A DNA stretch of 64,000 nucleotides from Xanthostigma xanthostigma (Eukaryota > Arthropoda > Insecta > Raphidioptera > Raphidiidae): positions 59,618,948 to 59,682,947 of the forward strand of contig OY754464.1 of assembly GCA_963575645.1 (NCBI GenBank). The letters run 5' to 3'. Below are positions 22,600-36,300 of the stretch, piece after piece (position 1 is the first letter of the stretch; each line of letters begins with the position of its first letter). The notes beneath the pieces were generated by a model that saw nothing but the letters and a program-made list of their open reading frames with translations, searched no databases and was not told the DNA's origin. The position numbers were made by a program, and so were the translations under genes.

Positions 22600-23950
22600 G
22601 TGATTATAGTGTATGGTATACGTACATTGCGACAGGTTCGTTAGACTTTCAATCTTAGGAATCGATTTTACCCTACCGTGTCAAAGTGTTAGTTAAAAAA
22701 AATATAGATTACATAGACAAGATTCCGGGCTGACGATATCTACGGGGAGATAGAGGGGGAGCAGTCTTCGTAAAATAATTTCCCCCTCGCTAAAAAAAAA
22801 TAAGTACAACAAATTCTGCCGATCATGCCGACGATATACATCTAGCATTCATTGCTTATATTCACAAATTACTCTAAGCTAGGATTGACAGGTGCATAAA
22901 GAACTATCTCAATATTTACCTGTAATTATTGAAGGAAATCACGGAATTAATTCCTCAACAATATGACCGGCAAAATCTAGGACGTAACTGCAAAGTTACA
23001 AGGATCGTCGGTTTCAAGAGGTCCCGTGGCCAAATATATTTGTTAACTTCAAATTCAGCTAAATCAGTTTCGTTTTAATTTAAGCGTTTTTAAATATTAT
23101 ATTCTTTTGTCCTAGGTACATTTGTTTAAAGCATAAGGGGAACAACGTTCTATCTTCTTGTTGATGAGCTTTAATTAACTTTCAATTTACAAAAGAGTTA
23201 CGCCTCTGGGTACAGAAATTACCGTTTCTGCGACAAGAGATAGAAAAAGTTTTAGTCACATCTGCCTCAACCGGGATTCGAAAACTACACCCTTCGAATA
23301 TTAATCAAGTGTCCTCACCATTATGTTAATAACTCAGTTATGGGCACTAAAAATAATTAGCGGGAATTGATTAAATCAATATTTGCGTAAACCTATATGA
23401 TGCTGCTTACAAATGCTTGCATAGATAATTAATAGATATACTTACAGCGATAAAATTACTGCAATGCCTCTATATCTTTACACATTTGTACTGCATGTAT
23501 ATAAACAGCCAGCCTATGCTGCCACCTACGGCTGTACAATCGCAACTAAAATAGCTTGGTGGGGAGATCGAGTCGCGAGCTATGAGCTTAGTGTTTTTGT
23601 ACGGCTGTCAAAGTGAAGTCTACTTCAGTTGCGACAACCAGTTGGTACGAACTGTTTGTACAGAGCTGATGTAGTGCTAGTATGAAAGTGTAAAATATTG
23701 ATCGTAATAATCAATTTATAAAAAAATTTACTCGAACAATTTTACAGCGCTATATTTCTTTTTTTCAAATTATTAAAAAGATAACAACTGTGTACGTTGA
23801 ACTGCTTATAAACTGATTGTTTTTATGTTGTCGAAAAAGTGACTTAATTGGACACAAAAAATTATGTAAAATATTCACTATTTATAAATATCATATTTAT
23901 TAACAAGTTGTAACTTGCGTATTTACTTTGTCGATCCTGTCAGATTGTGT
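22600..23950. other. Region upstream of SoxC
   Basis: Mixed unique sequence with one more minus-strand tRNA-like head at about 23245-23340 (B-box-like TTTTCGAATCCC). The GC content rises over 23500-23660. No exon can be defined. Confidence 0.45.
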
Positions 23951-23954
23951 TTTG

Positions 23955-24268
23955 GCGCATGCGTGTTAACAGATCGTTATACGATTGGACTATAGGTTGA
24001 GGAGGGGGTGAACAGCTGAGCTGGAGATAGAATAACCAAAACATAGGCACGTTTTGGTCAGTACATCGACAGTATAGTTGGTGTTGACAAGTGCTATGAG
24101 AGAGAGATGTTAGTTTCACACTGATTTTGTATCAAGCAAAGTTGATTGAATTTTATTAAATCAAGGATAGACTGAAATATAGTTTTTCCTAGATTTTCAG
24201 TGACTTTGTTTAAAAAAAATAAAGTGCGAAAATTTACCGCGAGTGAAGTGATTAAAGTGGCCATAAAA
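23955..24268 (+). promoter_or_regulatory. SoxC: Probable SoxC promoter and 5' leader
   Basis: GCGCATGCGTG at 23955-23965 is close to the NRF-1/Ewg site. TCAGT at 24058-24062 matches the arthropod initiator, about 210 nt before the start codon. I found no TATA box at the right distance and no convincing DPE. TTTTCAG at 24194-24200 also resembles a 3' splice site, so the leader may begin in an upstream exon instead. Confidence 0.4.
24096..24124 (+). promoter_or_regulatory. Two overlapping short uORFs in the SoxC leader
   Basis: ATG 24096 opens a five-codon frame ending at TAG 24113. ATG 24107 opens another five-codon frame ending at TGA 24124. Both end before the SoxC ATG. If the leader is as proposed they could damp translation. 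The call depends on the unproven transcription start. Confidence 0.35.
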
Positions 24269-24391
24269 ATGGTACCTCAACAGAATTTAGATTCTGGACG
24301 TTCAGATAGTCCAACATCATCTGGAGTGCCAATGTTTGGATCACAATTAGTTGATAAAAATTCATCTACCCCATATTCTGATGCCACTCAG
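24269..24391 (+). CDS. SoxC: SoxC coding exon 1
   Basis: The first ATG of its frame is at 24269 (context ATAAAAATGG), and an in-frame TGA lies upstream at 24173-24175. It encodes 41 residues, [15 protein letters not shown] and so on, a serine-rich N-terminus lacking any domain. It ends in CAG followed by the donor GTAGGT at 24392. The reading phase (0) fits the acceptor of exon 2. Codon content is GC-richer and more protein-like than its surroundings. Confidence 0.85.
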
Positions 24392-27300
24392 GTAGGTTTA
24401 CAGAATAGTTTGGCTTTTTCGGTTTTCGTGCAATGATCAGAAAGTAATTTTTTAATAATTAGAAATTTTTATAATATGGAATTATTGAAAATAATTTTAC
24501 GATAAAACGTTTGGAAAGAATTCGTACAGTCACTGACCGTTAAGTACCTATATTTTGAATTTTTGTGTATTTTTTTATTTTCGGGAAATAATTAGAAACG
24601 GTTCTTTTATAGAATTAATCAGAATTATTAGATCCTTAGACTTAAAATTATTTTCACAATAAAAAAATTCGTAACGAATTTGATGCAACAATTTTGAAAA
24701 TACTGTCACTGACTTTCCCCGTAGGTAGATCCTAGACGCAAGTTCTTAGATTTCGTGTCACTTCCGCGATTTTTTTGATTTTTATAAAATTTGCTGATCA
24801 AAAGTATTTCACTAAAAAAACGTAATTATTTCTTTTGATAAATACTTATGTATTTGTTTTGAAAGTATTGAAAAAGAAATCAAAATATTTTTAAAAAGAA
24901 AAGTGGCATTTACATGAAATAAATCAATGTGTGTTTACCACAACAAAATACAAACATAATCGGGTCGATAGCTTGGCACAGCTTGTAAATTCCGTAAGCC
25001 AAGTTACTGCGTAATGTTTGTAAATAAACGAAGAAAGTAAAGAAAAATACTTCATTATTTTATTCTAATAAAACAAACATAACAGCACAAAAATAATTTT
25101 CCTTATTTCTATAAAACGCAGTAGGTAATTTTTTGCAAAATCATAAATGATAAAAAATACGTTTATAATCATCGTAATTAGCTATTGTTGTTAAAAGTTC
25201 ATGACCATAATTGTTATTGAAGTTAAATTAGTACTTCTAATCTAATTAAAAATTGATATCTGTGATGAATTTCTTGACGTCACAATTTTTTACAATTATT
25301 GCGATTATGAAATTGTTATTTTTTTGTTATAATGTGTCATTAAAATATTGACAATTATGCAGTTTAATTCACGTACTGCATCCGTTCAGATAACCTCTAC
25401 TTATTTACAGATGAATTTATTCGAATTATTGAGTCGAATTTTTAGCATGTATCTCGATATTTTAATTCATTGTATTGTAACGTATTTTTACTGCGTTAAC
25501 TCAAATTTGTTTGTTTGTCCTTTGAGTTTCGATTTCTGTATTTGCCTTTTAGAAATTGGAATTTAAAGAACAAAACGGTTGAAGGTTTTAAGACAAGAAA
25601 ATTATATTCTTAGTAAATTGTTACTCGGAATTACTTATAACTGACAAGCCTTGAATTTTTGCTGAAACAAGAAAAAAGTGACATTTGTTAATAAAATATT
25701 GTGGCTGGATAAACGATAAAAGTTGAGTCAGCTATTAATTACTATTTTATCATAGCAAGCGTTTCAACATTTACGTGATTAAAAAAGTTTCAGAATAAAA
25801 CGATAAAAAAAGTTTTAAAATTAATTTTTAATTTAGAATTAAATGCACGCGTAAGTACTCAAATTTCAGAAAAATAACTTTTCACAGAGTCTTTTACCAT
25901 TCCCACCCACAAGTGGGGAATGGTACTAGTTTAGATCAAAAATCACTTTTCAAAAATTTTACAATATCTTTCCGTTTCGAGGTCCCCCGAATCCAAAAAA
26001 CATATTTTTGAGAAAACTCTGTGCGTCTGTTAGTCTGTGAACACGATACAGGTCAAACGAATAAGCGGATTGAAACCAAATTTTGGAAGGATCTTCGGTA
26101 TGCAAATATGAAGAGCCCTATTGTTTTTGGGGACATCGGCGTATGAGCAGATAAGATATATGCTAAAACTGTGTTTTTTTTTATATAATAATAGTATATA
26201 CTTTTCATAATGGCTTATTATTCTATTTATTTTTTCAAGAAAGTTTCGTTAAATTTTTTTTTCTAAACTTTATAGTTTCGGAAATATTTTGAAAATAAAA
26301 AAAAAATCAGCCACTCTTTTGTTTTATGGATCTGTCAGAAATAAACTAGTTCGGCATGCTTTGATTAGTTTTTACATGACGTGGAACATAATTATGTAGG
26401 TAACCATGGCAACGAATAGCAAATATCATATTGGATACTAGCCATTACCCGCGTCACCTCACGCGATATCAGAACTTTTATTTTCTTTATTATAATCAAA
26501 TGTCAACATTTTTGAAGTTGGAATGGTCCCGTCGCCCAATTGGCTGGAATTTTTTTAGATTATTTTTCAATTAGTACCCGCAATATTATATTTGATTTTT
26601 GTTTGTAAAAAACAAGTTTTAAAACATTTTCTTTAAAATCATTTTGTAGTTGCCGCACTCTATTCGTATTTAATTTTTATACTAAAGTAGATAATACAAA
26701 TCTATACTTATATTAGAACGATTAACGAGGACAAGTTTGCTTGTTTGTTCAGGAACTACTGACCAGATTTGAAAAATTCTTTTACGTTAAAAGCCTACTT
26801 CTTTCAGCTTGAAATGCGTTAAGACAGTGACTGAAAATGTAAATCAAGTTTGGAATCTCGCACTTGATCTTCGAACTGAACTGCTATTATACGCTGGTTA
26901 AACTAGTTAGTCAAGTGAAAATATTATATTAGTTAGTTGCTTTTGATTATTTCATTGCAAACCACAATCCGGGCTGGAAAACTGGTATATATAATATTGT
27001 ATCAAATTAAAAAGTATATATTTTTTTAATGACAGTGATTTAAGAATTGTATATTTTATCCCTAGTTTCGTACGGCGAAACGTGAAATTGTGTTTAAAAT
27101 GAGTCAAAAGTCACACGAGTCGTAATATCAATACGTACGGGATAATGACATTTTTTGTACGAACCTTCTATAAAAAGCTGCTTTTCACTTAATTTTCATA
27201 ATTTTGACAGTTCAGTTTTGAATAAACGTTACGTCTAATACTGAGTTATAAAAACACAACTGACAGACAAACAGTGATTTACTATGGAATTGGTATAGGA

Positions 27301-30300
27301 CCAGTTTTGTTTTATTTTACAGCACTAGTGGTGTAATGGGTCACTTTACATGGCTGTATGCGTGCAAGTAAAACAGCCATTTTATAGGAGGTTGTGCAAA
27401 AATACATTTCACGCAGTGATTATTGGAAATTATACTCTGTAACATTCGTATTATTGCTTAGAAATTGTAAAATGAGTCAACAGGTATTTGACATATTAAA
27501 TGCACATTGCTGGCTTTTTCTGATTTGTTGTATTTTGCGTATCTTTAATAAACGTTTTATATTTAAAGTGGTGTATTTACCTGTCATTAATTAAATTATC
27601 TTGTTTTAGCTATTTTTTTCACTTTATAAAATAGTCGGGATTTTTCATTAATCATTCTTATAGGAAATACTTCACAAGTTTTAGAGTACACAGGCACAAC
27701 AGCTGGTTTCTATGATCAAAATATTTTTTTACATTTGAACAAATTTAAGTTACTGACGAATATTTAAAAATTTCGACGTATCCAACATTAAAAATTTCGT
27801 ATTAAACTGTATTAAAATGTTTTTCTTATCAGTCCCTACATTGTTTTACATTATAAGATACTTTTTAAAGACTGTGACATAATATTATTACAATATTATG
27901 AGACACAAAACAAGGGAAGCATTAAAATTAAAAAAAAACCGACTAACAATAATCTTTTCATTATTATAAATTTACAAAATACGACATTTTAATTATAACG
28001 CGAGATGCTTACAATATAAGCGAAACGTTGTGATTTATAAAAATTCAAATAATCCTGTCAGTACCTACTATAAAAGTTGTGACATTTTATAACGTAAAAG
28101 GCTTACAACGTAAGAAATTAGGTATTTTACGAATTTTTACTATTTAAATATTATAAATTATACCAGTCTGAAAATGCAGCATAATATTTATCAAGTATTG
28201 GTAAAATAACAAGTATTGCAAAAATTTTAGTGTAAACAAAACGGCTGCATAATTTATAAATTGGTTAAAAACCAAATCAATTACAACATAACAAATATTA
28301 CATGCAAATATAAATGTCTGAACTTCATGCAAATTAGGATAATTTAATAATTTTTTTTTATAAATTGTTTGTTTTATAATTTTGATCTCGGTTTGTTAGT
28401 CCGTCGTGAATAGTATTGTAGAGTGTAGAACGTCGAGAGGTTCTTGGTCGCTTTCAAGGCCTGCTGCTTGCGGGGCTTTGCTTCGCTTACACACATACAT
28501 ACACAAACACAACACAATGTAGGTGCAACAACTAAAGCAACGTCTACAAACTTTATTCTAAAAAAATATCTAAAGAACAAACATATTAAATGTTTACCAG
28601 CTATGCAAGCAAACACGATAACTTTTGAACGTTCATTTATAGAATTTTTAGTATGTTCGTGTTGTCGAAAATGTATTAATAAATCGGTATGAAAAACGGT
28701 ACATGACTTCTGTAAGTCAAAACTCTCAAGATTTTAAACGAAAAAACGTTATAAGGTTAACATTAGTTGAACCATGGTTGGTTTTCCACAAGAACCGATA
28801 CTCACTTCTTATACAACGAAAGAAATGGACTCATAATTTTGATTTAATTTAAATATGTAATTATGCATATCCATTTAAACTCTGAAGCCTTAAAACAAAA
28901 TCAGTGGAATCAGTACATTTTTATTTTTTTTGCAGAAGTAAATCCCACACAAACACCTAATTATTTTTTTATCGGAAACTATTTTATCTGTAAGCGTCTA
29001 AACGTCACAGATTTACGTTAATTAGATTTGCATATCAAAGTTTGATGTATGAAACGTAAGGAGATAAATTTTCCGTGAATTCTTATTTTGTTCCTCGATG
29101 AGACTTATATTTATGAACGTACCTAATATAAATTTTGATAATTTGCAATTATCTTTTCCGAATAAGTATGTAGACATATTTGAAATAACATATTTCGGTT
29201 TGATTTCAATTAGGTAACAATTTAACAACTGTACTATTTGAAACATTAACATTTGTTTAATATTTTTTTGTGGTTTTTCTACGTACAGTCACGTTCTCTT
29301 ATATTTTTTTAACTATACGTGCAGTATGCTTATTTTCTATAATTGTGCAATCAAATGAAATTACCGCAAGTTTGTATTTCGTAAAGGTGCGTTTAAAATT
29401 GTAGAGCGCTTATTATACATACAGCATGAAACTTGTTGGAAATTTGCATGCAGTTTAACATTTGAAAATATTGACTCCTGTGTATTTTAGTACAAAACGG
29501 TTAAGAAATACTTAGTTTAGAATTGTAAAATACGTTTAATTCCATGCTTACATTTTTAAATTTCATACCTAGCCGTTTTTTCAAAGTAAAATCGACACAT
29601 TCGAACCAAGATTACTAAATCTATGGAGATGTTTTTTGCACCCCACATTTTTTTGGGTTTACACGTGAAATTGACGGGAAATTTATTCACGAAATAATAT
29701 TTTGAGGTGCCAAATCCTTGTTTAGACAAACATCAAAATCATGGCTATTACAAATTAATGTTTTTCATTATTGTGAAAATGTAAATCCGGTATTCTACCC
29801 ATTCTAAAATTGTGAACAAATTATTTCTTTATCGTTTTGTACAAGAAAATTAATATTTCCAAATGTTTAATTTTACTTATTCCAAATTGTAAGCAACAGT
29901 GTTAGGTATATGTAAGTACTATATCAATAACTGCGGTGGCGTTAGACGTAATTATATTTAAACTTAAACAACAAATAATGAAGAAACCAAGGTCAACTGA
30001 TATAGAACTTGCATGACATTATAAATTAATAACTATTAACATTTAATTAACGCATTAATTTCAATTTAGGGCATTACAAAAATGCCTGATAGTTACAAAT
30101 TTTACATTTTTATGTCGGATCTAATTTACAAAATATCTTGTGACGAATATACACATATTTAGAGAATTGGGTGATTTATCGCGTTCAGTGAAAAGTTATT
30201 TAATGTAACGCAATATTTGAATAGACACTATTTTACTAAGCGTGTGCTTGCGTAAACGTCATTTTTGTGCACAGATTCGCTCGCGTGTAATGTCAGTTTT

Positions 30301-33300
30301 GACAGTAAGTGACCTTATTTTAACCAGTTTTCAAAACTGTTCTTTAACACCTGTTTTCAGACATTTCCAAAAAGCTCTGCTAAAAACAAAATAATGAATG
30401 GGTACTATCGTAGAAGTATTAATTTATAAAATTCTATTTTCTTTTTGTACTTTAAACAATCGAAATTACGGACAGAACTCTCATTACAAGTTTTATATGT
30501 TAGTGGTCTATATATATTTTTTTACTATTTATTGTGACAGTAATTACTAATTGCGTAGTTCAAAAAATTGAATACTAGAAATACTGTGTTTTACGTTGTA
30601 AATGCACCTTTAATGCGTATATCTGTGTATGTTTTTACATTTTTAACTCATATTATGGCCTTTACAACGCAAGCCGGAACTATATTTTTAACTCATACGA
30701 CGTTATCGACCTTGTGTGTGGATTTTTCCTGAAAATGTTCTCGGCAAATTAATGCCTGATTTCTACTCACAGATTGTAACTGCGTATGGAATTTTTAATC
30801 GTGCGTTTTAAAATTGTTGGCATTTTGCGTTTTTAAATAACTGCTTATATTATTAGATTAACTTACAACGCAATTTTTTTTATGTAAATATATTTATTTT
30901 TCTGAGGTTTACTACGATAACTATTGTTTTTTTCGATTGAATTTTATCGTTGAAGTTCAAATAAAATATTTACAAAACGTATATTTTGAGAATAGCCGAG
31001 CGTGAAGCAAGGTCGTTGTTTATATCGCGATTCCGTGATTGCTCTATTACAAGCCCTCAGCTCCCAGATTCTAGTCCGAGAACTGGTAAAAATGTCAGTT
31101 GAATTTTCATCATAATTTAAAAATAATAAATATGAATTGGTGCTACCCAAATAACCCTGGCTGATATAAAAATATATTTTCAAGAAAATCGTTAATAATT
31201 ATACCGGGTGTTCCGAAATTCGCGCAAACTAGCTGTGGAATGGTCTAATAATGCGACCAGAAAGCCCTTTTATAATTTTTCCGTCACATCGGTACTTTTT
31301 GAGCTACCGCGGCTAGTAATTAAAAAATAAAAAAAAAACTTTTAAAACCGGTTGTATTTTCTAACATTTTTGTAAGGATTTGTGTATATTTTTTTCTTTA
31401 TATAAGTCACAATTCAATTGTATGCAGCATTGTTTTTTTTTATTGTTGTACATTCAAATGAGATAAATTATTATCAGTAAAAACGATTGTTCGAATGGCT
31501 GTTGAAGTAAACAAATTTTATATAAAAGTAAGGTTGTCAGGGCTATGAATTATACTATAGCAGTTGCCCAAAAATGACAATCCCCTAAAATGTTCTCATA
31601 TTCAATCGAATCAACACGTGGTGACGTGACCCACTCGGTTCACACGTTTGATATAATTTTTATTGTGTAATCGCCATCCGCTCCCCAAAAAAAATATCTA
31701 AGGTTTGAGTGCATTCGTAAGACCTTATATGAGACGCCTGGAGTATGACATTGAAATTGTCACTTCGTTTAAACTATAAATATGAATTGACAAATTCAAA
31801 TCAAGAATAGACATAATTAATATATCATATCTTTTTGAGTACCTACATTATTGGCCAGCAGAATGTTACAACTAGCTCTTCTAACGATTGGGTTATACTA
31901 AAGCTAAAACAGATGATGTATTTACATTTTTTTTAATGATTATTTATCATAAATTGACATTATTTTCATTAGTTCATTTGTCGATTAGGATTTAGAGAAA
32001 ATCCATTAGTTAAACTAAAATTTAAAAAAAATAGTTTGATGTCAGTCAATCAAACACTAATTATACTGGAGTATCGATTGCTTTTCTGTTTTCCCACACA
32101 AACTCAAATGTGCTCCATATGTATTATTGTGTATATAAATATGTAAAGTATATAGAACATCGTGTTTATGCATATATTGTTATATACTTAAAAACTTTTC
32201 GAGGACGTTCATTGAACTTCAAAATATTATTAGTAAATTTGTTTTTACGCCGAATGCAAACATATGTTATAGGTGCTATAGAGTGTTTTTTTTTTATTTT
32301 CGTTGCATTTTGAAATATAGGCGTCATCTCTCGACTTAGATATTATTTTTTATCCGCAATAGAAACCTTTCATATCTGATCGTACCGTTGACATCTAAAA
32401 GACGACCTTTAAGATTGTAGGATATAAATACCGTTGACAACTTGCAAACATACCACTTCAGTCAATGGATGCTAGATGTCAGGATAGATAGTGTCGATTT
32501 TTACAGAAACATTTCTTACCAGAACTTTTTTAGTCGCGATGAGGGTAATTTCGTTTAACAGCGTAACGAGCAAATCAAAAACAACGCCGTCAGGAATGGA
32601 GGAATTGCTAACAAGGGAATCGATCGGAATTGGCTGACGGGTAGTGCGTTGAGGGAGAAACTCAATCGACACGTTCCTTTCTGTTCGCATAGTAGAAGGG
32701 GACAGGTTTCAAAACTTCAAAACAAAAAAATCGTTATGCGGACTCTTTTTTGAAATTACAAATTTACATGTATCTATACAGATAAATAAAATTGAAGTGT
32801 CTGCTTGTAATGCCAAAATCATTTTACTAAATGCATATGAAAGTATATTCGGTACTTATAACAAAAAAAACAATTTTTAAAGTTTTTGTCTGTGTCTGTC
32901 TGTCTGTCTGTTTGTTCCGGCTAATCTCCTAAACGACTGGACCGATTTTGACGGGACTTTCACTGCAGATAGCTAATGTTATAAGGAGTAACTTAGGCTA
33001 TTAAAAACTGTAGTTCGTCTAAATACATTCGCATTGAAAATAAAAGTTGATGTCAATAATTAGATTTCACTTTGTTACAGTTACATAAGGAAAAATTTAC
33101 TTTACAACAATGTCACTGTCGGGATTTTAACCCGAAACTTCCACTCATCGCTTCCCCTTCCACCGACTTAATATCACAAAGACTGCCTGTCGTGCGGGCT
33201 ATTGCGGATGGTTGTGTCTCAACGCTCGCTTTAAAAAAAATGCTTTCTAGGAGTTAGATCATACTTTTTTGTTTGCTTAGGAATTTTTCATTTGTTCCTC

Positions 33301-36300
33301 TATATATAATATAAATATATATAACCGAAAGTTTCGCTACTTTTGTCGCTACCGTGTTTCATCACAATCGTGTGCGGAGCCGCGGGGAGCAGCTAGTTAA
33401 AAATAAAATATTTCGAACGGCTATAATGTCGTATTTAATTTGGAAAAATTCAGCAACAGTCTGTAATAAATTAAATATTGTCAGTGTTGGTGATTCATAA
33501 TAATTGTAGATAATCGTTCGGTGCATCAGCTGTTTTTAAAAGCAGGATGTGGTTTCGACCACCAACAAGCACGTCGCATACAGATTGTAGACTGTGCAGT
33601 GTACCTACATATTTTTTGTTTCGCAGCTGTCGTAGAGCGCTGTAGCAACAACTGTATATTGTAAGGTAATACATAATTTGTATTTTGGTAACAATAGGTA
33701 CCTACACATAACACACCTACTGGCCATTGTATGGTGTTTATTCATGTATTCATATAATTACCGATGAGTAAATAATATTGGTTCTATTTTTTCTTTTGAA
33801 TATACCCATGCACGCACAGCTTAACTTGGCAATAATTTTTTGATACCCTGAAAAACTATTTAGACATTAATTATAAAGATGAAGCTACAACGTGAAGCTT
33901 TTTTACATTATAAGGAAGGGCCCCATCCGATGAATTTGCCACGGGCTTCAGGTGGTATAGTTACGCCACTGCCTGCCACCATATTTCGATTTCCTTACGA
34001 AGCATTGAACTTGGAGGTAAACTAATCAATTTTCTTTATACAATTTCAATATGTCTTTTTTCCGGACATTATTTTTTCACCCTGTGGTAAATTGTTGTAT
34101 ACGCTGACTAAGCTTTAAGTTGAGATATGGTAAAATAATGTATGAAAAAAGTGTTGCTTTTGATTGTTTCACTGCCAAACCAAAAGTTAGTTTTATATAT
34201 ATAATTATATCTTTATCACGAAACGAATATCTAAAATTTTTCGAATGCGACTGTTTTAAACGAGTGAAATATCGCGTGTGTGATGGCCCCAATCCAACAT
34301 GGACGCCCGAGCTTGTTGCTCTGTGCGGACTCAACAGGTATACGTGATACGTTTTCTATGTATTGACTGTAGTTATTTTTCAAACAGATAATGAACTTGA
34401 CCTTTTCCATGAGTCTATATTTCATCATTATAATAATATATGAAACTATTATGATCGTGTTTAATGGAATATTTGTAAAAAACACTATAGTTTAAAATGA
34501 TTGGCATTAATGAGATATAAATTAATTTAGACATTTTGCTTTATTATATGAATTTATTCGATTGGTTCTCAACATCCGTGTCGCGGATCGCCAGGAATTT
34601 TGGATAGCTTCTGTCAATGCAGAATATTTTCGGAAATAAAAAAAATCAATTACTTGAAAATACTTATACAACGATCGATGTTTGACGTATTTCACTATAT
34701 TATTTTGCCCAAAATATGGCAGTTGGCATCGATATATTGGCATAAGTCAGATTTGTCTTGAAATCTTGATATCTTCAAATTACGTTACGCATGCACGTTT
34801 CCACTCTGAAGAGTCTCATTGGGATCGCGAGCAGAAAAGACTAGGAACCACAGGTTTATTGTACTGTTTTGTAATCATAAAAAATGATTGTAGGTGATTG
34901 TTTTTTTGAGCGTGTATTAATGCATTTGTCATGATTTCTTCATCGTATTTATTTTTTAAACGCTTTATATTAGCTTGGGTTGTAACTAACTATGTATGTA
35001 ACGGAATCTTTGAGCATAATTTTCACCAATTTCCCGAAGTCTGATTAATTTGAAACTTTGCATACGTATCAAGGACCGATGACAATGCAATAATTTGATA
35101 ACAGTTTCCCATTATCCTTATTAGGACCCCCAGGATTAATAAATTCTTTTATAGATCCTCAAACTAAAAAGTGAAAAATAAAATATAGTTTAAAAAAACT
35201 AAAAAACACGCTTTATATCGAACTAAAAAGTAAAAAATAATTTTTTTTAAATAAGCTTAAAAAGCGTTGGGCGCTCGATGTACGAAAATGTGGAACAAAG
35301 CGCCCCACGCTTTTTAAGCTTATTTTAAAAAAAATATTTTTTACTTTTTAGTTCGATATAAAGCGTGTTTTTTAGTTTTTTTAAACTATATTTTTCTAAA
35401 TTAAGTATGACTTTCAAATATTAATAAATTGAATTGAAATATTTCTTAACGAAAATACAATCGTCAAACGTTCTTATTCATGGTTTTCAGGTACATATTT
35501 TGTAGGTATACCATATTGGCTTCTCTGAACCCTAAAGGCTTAGAAAGAATGCGTCTTTAGATTTTTTGCCTGTTAGTCTATTTGTACTAGCATTTCGCAG
35601 TGCTTTGCTATAAACATTCACTACAGCAATTTGCAGTTTTGCCTTTCCTTGCAAGAATAAACTATTATCTCGTACATGTTCCCCATTAGTACGAGAAAAA
35701 TGCGAAAATACTTTTTTGTTTCAACTTTCTTTTGCAATACTAGAAAATATTAGTACCATAGAAAAAGTGAAGACGGCATAAAACGTAGAAAATATTACGG
35801 CCTTTGAAACGCCGTACCGAATTTTCATGTAGCGCCATTAAAAGCCAAAAAAAATCTTTTTCAAAGATAGTATTGAGCGCCCGGACGAATTTTGACAATC
35901 ACTTGTCAGAACTCCAAGCAGCCTCTGACATGTGACTTCCAACCTCAAAGTGCAGTGACCTCACGTTTTTTCCAACATGTCGGGACTAATCGACTCATGT
36001 ATTTTTAAATCCTCACTTCATGGCAGAAAAAACCTTTATTAATTTGATATCAAGCGTATTTTTTCCATTGACTGAGCAGTAGGTACGAACACTTGAAAAT
36101 ACGTGTACCTATATAAAATCAGTTGAAAATAGATGGCGTTGAAAATACATGAGTCCTGAGTCCGACTGTATACAGTGACGTTCAATTATAATTTAGGTAT
36201 TTAGTTTTTGAGACATCTTGTAGTGTAGCAGCATTTTTGTTTTTTTATTTTTGACGCAATTACATGGTCATAATTGTTGTGGTCGAAATTAGAAGTCGTT

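Noticed and set aside
24200..24268. N-terminal extension of SoxC exon 1 (reading from GTG 24200)
   Set aside because: It begins at GTG, which is not a normal start in animals. The first ATG in frame is 24269 and fits well.
32421..32470. TATAAATA followed by TCAGT as a core promoter
   Set aside because: The spacing is about 37 bp, longer than usual, and the following ATG opens only a few codons.
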